A DNA stretch of 35,501 nt from Promethearchaeota archaeon. Its GTDB lineage: Archaea; Asgardarchaeota; Lokiarchaeia; Sigyniarchaeales; SOKP01. The position numbers and the translations under genes were made by a program. The number at the start of each line of letters is the position of its first letter. Position 1 is the stretch's first letter. The DNA is taken from positions 1 through 35,501 of the forward strand of contig WJIS01000368.1 in the NCBI GenBank assembly GCA_014730165.1, in the 5' to 3' direction. Positions 16,568 through 25,527 of the stretch are shown here, in pieces. The notes below the pieces were generated by a model. That model saw only the letters and a program-made list of their open reading frames with translations. It was not told the origin of the DNA and ran no database searches.

Positions 16568-17218
16568 TTACTCAACATTATATACTTCTGATTCAATTTC
16601 TCTTGAAACGCTTAATTTATCTTTCATTACAGGTATGATTTTATCAACTATTATAAAAGCGTATGGTACTCCTTGATTAGTCAATATGAGAGTATCATAA
16701 ATTAATATATCTAATCCGCTGGGCCTAATGGCAAAGATCATTAAGGGAAATTCCATCATAAATGTTAACATCGAGCCAATCCAAAAGATATATAATAATT
16801 GCTTAAATTTATAACCTAAAATAATTAATAGTGAATATCCACATATAACGACAACAATCTCGAGAATTCTTAGGGTATTCATATGTCTAACCGTCATAAT
16901 CTGAAGATCTATCAGCGGTAACCATTGTGAAATCATTCCAACCAATAGCCATCCCCCAAAAACTAAGGATGTCCATTTTATAATATTTATATGATTTGAG
17001 GGATCTGACGTAAACATAATGTAAACCCAACTAAATGCTACGACGCCATAACTAAACGTCATCATGAAATCAACTAAATACTTAGAAGGAATCGTACTCC
17101 AATAGCCAAACATCTCCCTAACACCAGAATTCCACCAAAAGATCCCATCAATAATAAAAAAGAAAATTCCGCATAAAATACCTGTATAAAGCGCTTGAAT
17201 TTTCTGATATTTAATCAA
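16568..17218 (-). CDS. Multi-pass membrane protein of unknown function
   Basis: The 216-residue product is strongly hydrophobic with five or six predicted membrane helices, at about residues 10-30, 47-70, 80-100, 118-138, 142-165 and 172-192. Trp residues are frequent at the helix ends. The charged C-terminal tail (I-P-V-M-K-D-K-L-S-V-S-R-E-I-E-S-E) is probably cytosolic. I recognise no transporter or enzyme motif. It precedes the MtrH-like gene by 71 bases in the same orientation, but that gene has its own TATA box, so a functional link is only possible. No other gene overlaps or adjoins its 5' side closely; 191 bases without a gene follow upstream. Confidence 0.65.
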   Translation of the reverse strand: MIKYQKIQALYTGILCGIFFFIIDGIFWWNSGVREMFGYWSTIPSKYLVDFMMTFSYGVVAFSWVYIMFTSDPSNHINIIKWTSLVFGGWLLVGMISQWLPLIDLQIMTVRHMNTLRILEIVVVICGYSLLIILGYKFKQLLYIFWIGSMLTFMMEFPLMIFAIRPSGLDILIYDTLILTNQGVPYAFIIVDKIIPVMKDKLSVSREIESEVYNVE

Positions 17219-17409
17219 AATTGAGACAAATACTAATAAGAAGATGAAATCACATAGGATATAATCAATATGAAAGATTCTCTTAATGTCGTAAGAAATA
17301 TTTATAATACAATTTTCACTTCCTTTTTTTCTTAGAAATTTGGTGTAAAACCTACTAATTTCCTAATTATGAAAAAAAATATGAAATTATATAAAAATCT
17401 TTTAAATTT

Positions 17410-18435
17410 TTAAACATTTGAAAATGATAAAATTGTTTCCTTCAAGTATAATGCTTCTTCGGATTTAGGTTTAACATCGAGTGCCATATTCAGATACTTC
17501 AAAGCTATTTTAAAATTATAAAGATAGAAATGTGAAATAGCTATACCAAATAAATAGACATATTTATGTCCGTCTTTCTCAAGTAAAATTTCATAAATCT
17601 CAAGAGAATCTTCATAGTTTTCATTTTCAAAATAAGTTTTACCTAAAAATCTCGAAGCTTCAATATTATGGGGATCTAATTCAATAACAATATTAAATGC
17701 CTCTATCGCTTTTTGATATTTCTTAATAGCACTATATGCAACTCCTAGATTATACCAAGCATCAACAAAATCATTTTTATAGTCTATTACTCTTTTTAAT
17801 ACTTCTATCGCAGTTTCATATTCCTCCTTATGGATGTAGATTATCGCAAGAGAATTTAATGCCTTTAAGTCATCAACCGATATAGTCAAAATCTTCTGAC
17901 AAATTGCGTTAAGTTCATTATATTTCTCCGTTATTTGAAATACATAGCGTATATTATGCAATATTTCTAGGTTATCTGGTTCATACGTAAGTGCTTGTTG
18001 ATAATATTTAATCGATTTCGAATATAATTCTTGATTTTCATAGGTTATACCTATCAAATAATAAAGGTTTGCGTTTTCAGGATATTCATTTAATAAATCT
18101 AAAAATATATCAAGAGCTTTATGATATTTTTTCATGTTATTATATGCAATTCCTAAAGATGTAGAAACAACTATAACAAATTCATCAATATTTTCTAAAT
18201 GCTCAATAATAAATTCGCTAATATCAATAACATATTTATATTTTTTTAATTCAGTCAATTTTACAATTAATTCTAATATAAAATCAATTGTTTTAGTTGA
18301 AAGATTATTTTTTTGATTTTTAAGATAGGATTTTAAGTACTTTATTGATAAAGAATAGGAGTTTTCATAAAAAGAATTTATACTTTTGATTAACAATTTA
18401 CTTGAAGAAAACTTTTTAGAGTTGCTCTCTTTCAT
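17410..18435 (-). CDS. TPR-repeat protein
   Basis: The 341-residue soluble protein consists mostly of tetratricopeptide repeats. About seven are visible from residue 95 on, with the W/Y...G...A...Y...A pattern: examples are A-N-L-Y-Y-L-I-G-I-T-Y, D-A-W-Y-N-L-G-V-A-Y-S, A-S-R-F-L-G-K-T-Y and V-Y-L-F-G-I-A-I-S-H. The first 90 residues are also helical and may be degenerate repeats. It has no signal peptide or catalytic motif. Such proteins act as scaffolds for protein complexes. The gene follows the archaeosortase gene by 10 bases on the same strand, so the two are very likely co-transcribed, and this protein may help organise the sorting or export machinery at the cytosolic face; that is inference. 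Confidence 0.85.
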   Translation of the reverse strand: MKESNSKKFSSSKLLIKSINSFYENSYSLSIKYLKSYLKNQKNNLSTKTIDFILELIVKLTELKKYKYVIDISEFIIEHLENIDEFVIVVSTSLGIAYNNMKKYHKALDIFLDLLNEYPENANLYYLIGITYENQELYSKSIKYYQQALTYEPDNLEILHNIRYVFQITEKYNELNAICQKILTISVDDLKALNSLAIIYIHKEEYETAIEVLKRVIDYKNDFVDAWYNLGVAYSAIKKYQKAIEAFNIVIELDPHNIEASRFLGKTYFENENYEDSLEIYEILLEKDGHKYVYLFGIAISHFYLYNFKIALKYLNMALDVKPKSEEALYLKETILSFSNV

Positions 18436-18445
18436 AGGAATAATT

Positions 18446-19570
18446 TTAATTCTTATTTTTATCCCGCTTTGCTTTTGCGTCTATTTTGGAATTCGATTTT
18501 AATTTTTTCTTAATAAAAGTCTTAATAAGGGTATATGTATAAATTAAGCTTATTATAAATTCCGGAATCCATTTATGCATTAGTAAAACTATTATCGCAG
18601 CAATAAAGGAGCTTGCAGCGCTAATAGAATAATGGATGTCTGCCCATCTATAGCCTATAAAATATAGGTATATTTGTATAAGCATACGAATGACATTAAC
18701 CACATAAAATATGACCGAAGACACTATCAAGGATTTAGTCTTCCTCCAAATAATGTCCCTTTTAGTCAGAGGATCTTTTGAATGGGGCGTAAATATTATT
18801 ATTCCAGCAAATACACAGATTGCTTGAATACCTGTACAAAAGGTCTCAAAATAAATGGAGGCTCTCCCAGGAATAATGAAATTCCAGTGATATTTTCCAG
18901 CTATTAAATATTGAGTTTCCGCTCCCATGTCAAATAGAAGATTTAAAAACAGTGTAGTTTGTTTCACTACGATTTCATGAAGCCAGTAATTGATTTTTAG
19001 GTCAAAGAAGAAGTAAATTATTACTGTGAGTAAAGGAGCTCCAACAAATAACAATATCAGAGAATTAAGCGAAAATAAATATTTCTTCCCCTCAAATTCT
19101 ATAATTGGTCTATTTTTGGGATTTAAAAGAGCTTCACTTTCTTTCTTATTTGGATCCATTACCTCTTTATCTAAATAATTATCATATCGCAGCATGGTAA
19201 TGTAATTTAAGATTATGAGCAATGGGATCATCACTATTCCAAAATTAAAACGACTAACTGACTCCATTATTGGAATTGTTAATCCAATAGAAAATGCGAA
19301 TAATAAATTTATTGAAATGAAAGTAAAGATCATAAATTTTCTTTTAAAGATGGAATTAAAGCGTTTCTCTCTTTGGTAGAATTGGACGAGAAAATAATTA
19401 ATGATAAGTGTAAATGGAATTATTATCAATCCAATTAGATTATAAATTATTGATTCATTTAATGATATTAGATAACCAATTGAATAAGCTATAAAAAGAT
19501 TTATAGAAAAAGCAATGAAAAAGCTTATCCTTCGTATAATAATATACCTATTTTTAGCAATTGAACTCAT
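18446..19570 (-). CDS. Archaeosortase/exosortase-family transpeptidase
   Basis: The 374-residue polytopic membrane protein carries the exosortase/archaeosortase catalytic triad: Cys in F-C-T-G-I-Q-A (C245), Arg in N-V-I-R-M (R295), and His in A-D-I-H-Y-S (H313). These enzymes cut the C-terminal sorting signal of surface proteins and join them to a lipid. The first 150 residues hold about four additional hydrophobic helices before a hydrophilic linker (130-165) and the catalytic part, so the protein is longer than the core domain alone. No target with a recognisable PGF-type C terminus is encoded in this window. The TPR gene follows 10 bases downstream. Confidence 0.87.
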   Translation of the reverse strand: MSSIAKNRYIIIRRISFFIAFSINLFIAYSIGYLISLNESIIYNLIGLIIIPFTLIINYFLVQFYQREKRFNSIFKRKFMIFTFISINLLFAFSIGLTIPIMESVSRFNFGIVMIPLLIILNYITMLRYDNYLDKEVMDPNKKESEALLNPKNRPIIEFEGKKYLFSLNSLILLFVGAPLLTVIIYFFFDLKINYWLHEIVVKQTTLFLNLLFDMGAETQYLIAGKYHWNFIIPGRASIYFETFCTGIQAICVFAGIIIFTPHSKDPLTKRDIIWRKTKSLIVSSVIFYVVNVIRMLIQIYLYFIGYRWADIHYSISAASSFIAAIIVLLMHKWIPEFIISLIYTYTLIKTFIKKKLKSNSKIDAKAKRDKNKN

Positions 19571-19749
19571 TCTGAATTAATAAATTTTCTTTTAAATAAA
19601 TGATTTTCTCTTAAATTTAATTATAACTTGATTTTAATTAAATGTATTATCATTTTTTTTAAGGCTAAGAATTCTGTAGGATGGTAGTAAGTAATATTAT
19701 ATACTAAAAAAGCATAATATTTAATAATCAATCTAAAAACTACACTATT

Positions 19750-19755
19750 GGAGGT
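19750..19755 (+). promoter_or_regulatory. Strong ribosome-binding site of the TBP gene
   Basis: GGAGGT lies nine bases before the ATG at 19765, the clearest Shine-Dalgarno sequence in the window. Most other genes here have weak sites or none. Confidence 0.55.
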
Positions 19756-19764
19756 CCGTTATAC

Positions 19765-20361
19765 ATGGAATTACAAGGATTACCAGAGAGTGGTACAGAT
19801 TCTCTGACATATACTATCCAAAACATCGTCGTGAAGTCAAATTTAGGAGAGAAAGTCAATCTTGATAAAATACATAAGAGTTTAGAATCAGTAAACTATA
19901 ATTCTAATACTTTTCCTGGTCTTTTTTTAAGATATGAAGATCCTAAGTGTGTAATTATCATGTTCCAGAGTGGAAAATTTATATTAACGGGTTTGTTAAA
20001 ATTTGAGTTCATTTCAGTTGTATTACAAAAATTGGTCGAAAAATTAAATAAAAGGAAGATATGTTCAAAGGTTATTAATTCTCAAGAAATCCCCACTGAA
20101 ATTGTCAACATTGTCGTAACTGCTAATTATTTTAAGCGTATCGACCTAAATTTAGCCGCTTTAAGGCTTCAGAACGCTATGTACGAACCAGAAATATTTC
20201 CCGGAATAATCTATAAAGTATTTAATGATGTAAGTTCAGTTTATTTAATATTCAGCACCGGGAAGGTTGTATTAACGGGTATTAAAGAAAAAAGTCTTAT
20301 AGAAAAGCTATTGATTAATTTGGGAAAAGTGTTAAAGAAATTTAATTTATTTTTGGATTAA
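19765..20361 (+). CDS. tbp: TATA-box-binding protein
   Basis: The 198-residue product is TBP, the archaeal general transcription factor that binds the TATA box and recruits TFB and RNA polymerase. It shows the two direct repeats of the saddle fold: the first from about residue 15 with I-Q-N-I-V-V-K-S, F-P-G-L-F-L-R-Y-E-D-P-K and I-M-F-Q-S-G-K; the second from about 110 with I-V-N-I-V-V-T-A, F-P-G-I-I-Y-K-V and L-I-F-S-T-G-K. The DNA-intercalating Phe pairs are F50/F67 and F145/F163; the second pair is one residue farther apart than usual. There is no acidic tail. The sequence is rather divergent, so it may be one of several TBP copies. A TATA-like ATTATATAC lies near 19695. Confidence 0.92.
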   Translation: MELQGLPESGTDSLTYTIQNIVVKSNLGEKVNLDKIHKSLESVNYNSNTFPGLFLRYEDPKCVIIMFQSGKFILTGLLKFEFISVVLQKLVEKLNKRKICSKVINSQEIPTEIVNIVVTANYFKRIDLNLAALRLQNAMYEPEIFPGIIYKVFNDVSSVYLIFSTGKVVLTGIKEKSLIEKLLINLGKVLKKFNLFLD

Positions 20362-20499
20362 AAACGCATTATTCTAATTCTTTCAATAATGTATCTTTAT
20401 AATTCTTAAAAATAAAGCTTTTTTTTCCTAATACATTTAGGTATATAATTACACTTTCTATTAAACATTAAAGAAAAAATATGAAAGTAATGATTCAAA

Positions 20500-21201
20500 A
20501 TGTCTGAAAAAGAAGAAGAAAGTCCAGTAAAAAAGGATCAAAAGGAAGAGCAATCAAAACCAGAGAAGAAAAAAGCGAAATTTACTTTCAAATGCACAAG
20601 ATGCGATTCTTGTTGTTTATCTCGAGGACCAATTCCAATTACACTATTTGATTTAGAGATGTGGGCCAGAAATGGCGTTCTTGCAAATTTTCTGCCATAT
20701 CTTCAGATATATACTAAACCAGATGGCGGAATGGATCTAATCATCAAACCACTTGCTTCCCAAGACCAAGAAGAAAATAAAAAACCAGAAGATGCACTAA
20801 AAACAACTCCAGTTGAAAATTTACTAGAAGAAAAATGTCCACTGTACAATAAGGAGAAAAAAGAATGTTTAATTTACAAAAATCGTCCTTTAAGCTGCAG
20901 AACTTATCCATTAGAATATGATGGAAAAAATTTTAGTGTAGTTGATGTAGAATGTCCTGGAATTGGTGAAGAAGGTATGACAAAAGAGGAATTAAAAGAA
21001 ATGCGGGAAACGGCAAAACAAATGAATTATGAACTAACTCGAATCCGAATTGGATTACCAGTACTAAACCAAATTATATCTCAAAAAGTCATAATGGATT
21101 TGATGAAGCAGAATATGGAAGCGATGAGTAAAATGAGTGATGAAGATCGGCAGAAACTAGACGAGATATTTGGTAAATCTCAAAAAACTGAAGGCGGTTA
21201 A
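20500..21201 (+). CDS. YkgJ-family cysteine-cluster protein
   Basis: The 233-residue protein has a charged N-terminal stretch (residues 1-28) and then the YkgJ Cys cluster: C-T-R-C-D-S-C-C (C32, C35, C38, C39), C-P-L-Y (C113), E-C-L-I-Y-K-N-R-P-L-S-C-R-T-Y-P (C123, C133), and E-C-P-G (C152). Eight Cys fit a zinc or iron-sulfur site. The family is widespread and is annotated as Fe-S oxidoreductase, with no proven reaction. The C-terminal 80 residues are helical and Met-rich, with no further motif. It follows the TBP gene by 138 bases on the same strand. Confidence 0.85.
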   Translation: MSEKEEESPVKKDQKEEQSKPEKKKAKFTFKCTRCDSCCLSRGPIPITLFDLEMWARNGVLANFLPYLQIYTKPDGGMDLIIKPLASQDQEENKKPEDALKTTPVENLLEEKCPLYNKEKKECLIYKNRPLSCRTYPLEYDGKNFSVVDVECPGIGEEGMTKEELKEMRETAKQMNYELTRIRIGLPVLNQIISQKVIMDLMKQNMEAMSKMSDEDRQKLDEIFGKSQKTEGG

Positions 21202-21328
21202 ATCGTAAAAATCTTCCCAGTATAATTAGTTCATTTGGATTTTCTTTTTATTCAATTTTTTATTAACTATCCGGTGTTTTTATTATTATCGATATAGTAT
21301 ATAATTACTACATTATAGTATATTTATC

Positions 21329-21844
21329 ATGAAAGAACTAAAGATTAAAAACTCATTAATTAAATTAGTGCAAGGTGATATTACTGAGCAAGATGTTGAT
21401 GTAATTGTTAACGCTGCGAATTCTCAACTAGTTATGGGAGGTGGAGTTGCTGGTGCAATCCGTAGGAAAGGAGGAGCTAACATTCAAAAAGAAGCATCTG
21501 AAAAAGCTCCCATTTCTGTTGGTGAAGCTGTAATCACAAATGGAGGCAATTTGAAAGCAAACTATGTCATCCATGCGGTTGGACCAAGAATGGGAGAAGG
21601 AAATGAAGATGAGAAATTAAAAAATGCAACACTAAGTAGTTTGAAAGTTATGGATGAAAATAATCTTCAAAGTATCGCCTTTCCAGCAATATCAACGGGA
21701 ATTTTTGGGTATCCCATCGAAAAATGTGCTAAAATAATGATTCAAATCAGTAAAGATTATCTGAGCAAGGAAACTGGAATTCGAGAAGTAATTTTTTGTC
21801 TATTTACGAAAAGCGATTTTGAAATATTTGAAACGTATCTCTAA
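21329..21844 (+). CDS. Macrodomain protein (ADP-ribose binding or hydrolysing)
   Basis: The 171-residue single-domain product is a macrodomain. It shows Q-G-D-I-T (15-19), V-N-A-A-N (27-31), G-G-G-V-A-G-A-I (37-44), which together bind ADP-ribose, then V-I-H-A-V-G-P, and P-A-I-S-T-G-I-F-G-Y-P (112-122) in the distal loop. Such proteins remove or bind mono-ADP-ribose or deacetylate O-acetyl-ADP-ribose; the close match to the MacroD-like signature favours a hydrolase, though activity is not provable from reading. Length fits a full single-domain protein. It stands alone, 127 bases after the YkgJ-family gene. Confidence 0.9.
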   Translation: MKELKIKNSLIKLVQGDITEQDVDVIVNAANSQLVMGGGVAGAIRRKGGANIQKEASEKAPISVGEAVITNGGNLKANYVIHAVGPRMGEGNEDEKLKNATLSSLKVMDENNLQSIAFPAISTGIFGYPIEKCAKIMIQISKDYLSKETGIREVIFCLFTKSDFEIFETYL

Positions 21845-22043
21845 AAAATCTTTCTCTAAAAATATTTTTTTCATTATTTAACTAAACTATATCATTATTC
21901 AATATTGGAGGAAGATTCAGGATTAAATCAATGGAAATTTGATAAACGAACCAAGAAGTTGAGCATTAGGTTAAAATTTGATACTTCCTCAACAAAAATT
22001 AGTAAGCTATTGAATTGAATACTTTTGAATGAATTTAAACACT

Positions 22044-23129
22044 CTATTTAAGATTCTGAGGAGGGAGTTTAGCTAATTCTAGGTTTTCTTTAACATGTTG
22101 GGACTGCTTTTGTCCGATTAATGGTGCAATTAATGGCATTCCATAGGATCTAACATATTGAATTATCCCTTGTGCTGTTGTTTTTAAGTTCCATTTATTT
22201 TTTAATTCTTTACTTTTATTATGATTTAATAATCTTCCTTGAAGTAAAGGAACTGCCGTAAAAACACCAATATCTAATTCATTAGCTTTTTCAAAAAATG
22301 TTTTTCCATTTTGATTTTTCAATGTGGCAGCTTCAGACATAGCAAGATTAAAAGGAAGCATTATGAATTTGAATCCAGATTTTGTCTTTCCCATTTCTTC
22401 TGCAGCTGTTTGAGCTAAAGAGGTTATTTTGGATAAATCAACATATTCTGGAGAAATTTCCTTTACTCTAAAGCAATCCCAAGTAGCCATTCCATAGAAT
22501 TTTAATTTATTATCAGCTCTCTTACTCTCAAGAAATTCAAAAGATCTCATCATCATCTCATAGAATTTTTGTTCCCCTAAAATAGATTTCTGGGATTCAG
22601 CAACGTTATGTAGATAAAGTAAATCAATTGAATCAACTTTAAGATTCTTTAAACTTTGATTAAATTGATGTTCTAAGTAGGGAATACTCATACAATTAAA
22701 ATTAATAATCTCCTTTTTAGATACTAAACCACCATTAATTAAAATTTCATCTATATACTCCTTAGGACTTAGATTTCGATCGGCATCACCCGGAATATAG
22801 CCGATTTTAGAGCTAATAAAGAACTGATTTTTATTAAATCTAGATTGTTCCAATTTTCTTAGAGCATTTCCAATGGCTCGTTCAGACTTTTGCCGCCGAT
22901 AATTAATAGCGGTATCTATAACATTAATCCCATTTTCAATTGACTCTATTACTGCATTCTCTACCAATTTATCTGTTTCTATGTTAGGTTTACCGAGATA
23001 AGTCCCCATCCCTAAGCTGGTGAAATTTAGATCTTCAAATTCACGAAAATGACTTTCGGGGAGATTCTTCTTTGTAATCATATATTCCTTATATTCATTT
23101 GTTCCTTTAGAATTCGCAAATGACGACAT
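22044..23129 (-). CDS. Aldo/keto reductase
   Basis: The 361-residue NAD(P)H-dependent oxidoreductase has the AKR catalytic tetrad: Asp in I-D-T-A-I-N-Y (D72), Tyr in N-Y-R-R-Q-K-S-E (Y77), Lys in S-S-K-I-G-Y (K108), and His in L-L-Y-L-H-N (H174). The start S-L-G-M-G-T-Y-L-G is typical. A 40-residue insertion between the Lys and His segments and a loop with G-D-A-D-R-N make it larger than a minimal AKR. The C-terminal cofactor-binding segment is P-L-I-G-Q-K-Q-S-Q-H-V-K-E-N. The substrate cannot be read from the sequence. It is flanked by intergenic gaps of 199 and 172 bases and is probably monocistronic. Confidence 0.9.
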   Translation of the reverse strand: MSSFANSKGTNEYKEYMITKKNLPESHFREFEDLNFTSLGMGTYLGKPNIETDKLVENAVIESIENGINVIDTAINYRRQKSERAIGNALRKLEQSRFNKNQFFISSKIGYIPGDADRNLSPKEYIDEILINGGLVSKKEIINFNCMSIPYLEHQFNQSLKNLKVDSIDLLYLHNVAESQKSILGEQKFYEMMMRSFEFLESKRADNKLKFYGMATWDCFRVKEISPEYVDLSKITSLAQTAAEEMGKTKSGFKFIMLPFNLAMSEAATLKNQNGKTFFEKANELDIGVFTAVPLLQGRLLNHNKSKELKNKWNLKTTAQGIIQYVRSYGMPLIAPLIGQKQSQHVKENLELAKLPPQNLK

Positions 23130-23301
23130 AATGAAAAAATTGGTTAAATTAAGGTTTATATCTTAAACCTTTTTCAAACTTAAAATCTTAGTCTTTATAG
23201 TTTATTAGGGTTGAGAAATTTTAATAAATTTAGAAATAATAAAAAGTCTCTCGGTTGTTTCTTATTTGTTTAGAGGTTTAATAATGTATGGGATAATAAA
23301 A

Positions 23302-24177
23302 TTACTCTATTTTGATATCTTGCTCTGAATCGGAGGTTTTCTTATGATCATATCCTAACTTAGCATTAGTTAGCAAGAGTAAGATTATAACAAAAACAAA
23401 AAGAATAGTAACTTGAATGGATAACAAGATGATATAGGTGGGTCCAAAAACTATGACATCAGCAAATGGAATTAAGTGAACGGTGGCAGCATTAAAACCT
23501 CCATGTAATATCATCATTAGAAGAATACTTTTTGTATGGTTATAAATCCATGTATAGAAAAATGAATATAATATGATCCCGAATGCCGTTAGGAAGATCA
23601 TCAGACTTAATACCCATGGATTTGTAATCCCATGAGAGGACCGCGGGTCAATAAAGAACACGGGTAAATGCCAAAAAGCCCAAACTGTGCCTAATATGAG
23701 TGTGGATTTAAGAGGATTATATTTCTTCTCTATTTGAGGGAGTGCTAATCCACGCCATCCTGGTTCCTCTCCTAACCCTGCCATAAGAGTACTCCCTAAT
23801 AAACTAGGAAAATATGCGATCAATGAACTTATAAGTTGTGATAATTCAATTTGAAAGCCCAATAAGGCAAAAAAGAAGCTAGTTATAGTAAAAATTGAGA
23901 TCGGGACAAATATCGTAATGAGCCACCAATATAAAGGTACTTTCCATTTAATAATACGCATAAACCAATCTTTTAAAGAATCTTTAGAAGGAAGTATTAC
24001 AATAATCGCAGAAATTGTAGGACCAAATTGTGCAATTAATAAACTAAATTGAACAAAAAATCCCACAGAACCTAACAATGAGGGAAGAAATCCCAACCAA
24101 GAGATGAAATAAGTAAGAACAAAAAAAGTACCTACTTTATGATTAACTATGAAATTTCTAAGACTAAATCTTTCCAT
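23302..24177 (-). CDS. CPBP-family intramembrane metalloprotease
   Basis: The 291-residue polytopic membrane protein has the three CPBP/Abi motifs: E-E-P-G-W-R-G (E137, E138, R142), F-W-H-L-P (H170), and L-H-G-G-F-N-A (H225). These build a zinc site inside the membrane, as in Rce1-type proteases, which trim prenylated or other C-terminal or membrane substrates. About eight hydrophobic helices are visible. Substrate is unknown; in bacteria relatives also serve in bacteriocin immunity. The C-terminal tail is charged (K-K-T-S-D-S-E-Q-D). It stands alone between 172 and 255 base gaps. Confidence 0.9.
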   Translation of the reverse strand: MERFSLRNFIVNHKVGTFFVLTYFISWLGFLPSLLGSVGFFVQFSLLIAQFGPTISAIIVILPSKDSLKDWFMRIIKWKVPLYWWLITIFVPISIFTITSFFFALLGFQIELSQLISSLIAYFPSLLGSTLMAGLGEEPGWRGLALPQIEKKYNPLKSTLILGTVWAFWHLPVFFIDPRSSHGITNPWVLSLMIFLTAFGIILYSFFYTWIYNHTKSILLMMILHGGFNAATVHLIPFADVIVFGPTYIILLSIQVTILFVFVIILLLLTNAKLGYDHKKTSDSEQDIKIE

Positions 24178-24432
24178 AGATGGTAAAGATATCTATACAA
24201 TATAAAATTCAGATTTAATTTTCATAAATAGATTCAAAATCCAAATCTAAGATACACAAATTCATCTACGTAAAACTTATTTTAAGTACGTACTTTAACT
24301 AATCTTATTCTAAATGATTGTAATTGTCGTGAATCAATAAAATAGCTTGTAATCCAGAAGCTTTTTTTTATTTATATAGTAGAGATCCGTCAAATGATAA
24401 AAGTTATTTATTTTAAATAATTATTAGATGTT

Positions 24433-25527
24433 ATGAATGAGCGAATTGAGAAAAGTTTTAATGTGGGAATAGTAGGGGAAAATCAAGATATCCTTAAGCT
24501 AATTGGGCAAAGCTTTGGGGCTCCTGGAACAAGATCAGACTTACAGTTTTATAATCGATTGGATGAAGGCATTGGTTATACCTTTTGTGCGATTACTCCT
24601 TTAGATTATCCTAATAAAATAAAACCTCTTTTACAAACTCTTGAAATGACAGATATTTACATTTTAGTAATAGATTTGAATATAGGTCTAAATTCTGCTA
24701 TTGGTGAGCTTTTAATAGCTATTGAGGTTTTTAATCGTTTATATAACAAGGGTGTCATTATAACATTGAGTAATATTCAAAATAACGAGTGGAAAGTTGA
24801 CTCCATATCTAACAAACTGGATAAAATATTAAAAACAACCAGTCTTGTCCAAATTAATATCATTAATTTAAGAGATAAAGCTGATTATCAAATCTTAAAA
24901 GAAAAAGTAGTCGAATTAGGTTTAGAATTGATTGAGCACCAGAAATTAGAAGAAAATAATACCTATACAAAGATCTTAATTGACCACATATTCCCAGTTA
25001 AAGGTATTGGCACTGTAGCACTCTCAATAGTCAAAAGGGGTACCCTAAAAAAAGGGCAACTTCTTGAATTAGTAGGGTTTAACGGAGCATCAAAAAAAGT
25101 CTTAATTAAGAATATTCAAAAACATGATAGAGATTTTAATATTGCTTATGAAAATGATAGAGTTGGATTAGCCTTAAAAGGAGTAAAACATACCGATGTT
25201 TCTAGATATAATCTTATTGCTACTCAGAATATATTTAGAAGTGAATCTGTAATCAATGCTGACTTATTTCTGAGTGAATTGTATATTCCGAAAAAAGGAA
25301 AAATTAGTTCTGATACTGAAAAGGAATTTCACTTAATTGTGAACCTAGGGATTTCTCCCGTTAAATTTCTTGAAACTGAGGAAATTTCCCCTGGAAAGTC
25401 GGGTAAAGTTAAAGTTTCTTTGAAAAAACCATTATTTCATGATGGTTCCGGAATAAGCGGAATTTTAATTGATATGAACAAATTCGAAGGTAAAAATCGA
25501 ATTGTAGGCACCCTAACACAAATTTAG
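24433..25527 (+). CDS. EF-Tu/SelB-like protein with degenerate G domain
   Basis: The 364-residue protein has the shape of a translation GTPase: an N-terminal G-domain-like region (1-180), a beta-barrel domain II (185-270) with V-K-G-I-G-T-V-A-L-S-I-V-K-R-G-T-L-K-K-G-Q, and a domain III-like end with F-L-E-T-E-E-I-S-P-G-K-S-G-K-V-K-V. The nucleotide motifs are lost: the P-loop position reads G-I-V-G-E-N-Q-D-I-L-K, no D-x-x-G is seen, and N-K-x-D is absent. It therefore probably cannot hydrolyse GTP like EF-1A. Related EF-Tu-domain-2 proteins without a working G domain occur in archaea; their role is undetermined. Domains II and III could still bind tRNA or a ribosomal factor. Confidence 0.75.
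   Translation: MNERIEKSFNVGIVGENQDILKLIGQSFGAPGTRSDLQFYNRLDEGIGYTFCAITPLDYPNKIKPLLQTLEMTDIYILVIDLNIGLNSAIGELLIAIEVFNRLYNKGVIITLSNIQNNEWKVDSISNKLDKILKTTSLVQINIINLRDKADYQILKEKVVELGLELIEHQKLEENNTYTKILIDHIFPVKGIGTVALSIVKRGTLKKGQLLELVGFNGASKKVLIKNIQKHDRDFNIAYENDRVGLALKGVKHTDVSRYNLIATQNIFRSESVINADLFLSELYIPKKGKISSDTEKEFHLIVNLGISPVKFLETEEISPGKSGKVKVSLKKPLFHDGSGISGILIDMNKFEGKNRIVGTLTQI

Noticed and set aside
21845-22043. Possible small RNA between the macrodomain and aldo/keto reductase genes
   Set aside because: A GGAGGAAG/CTTCCTC pairing exists, but no C/D or H/ACA box and no clear promoter.
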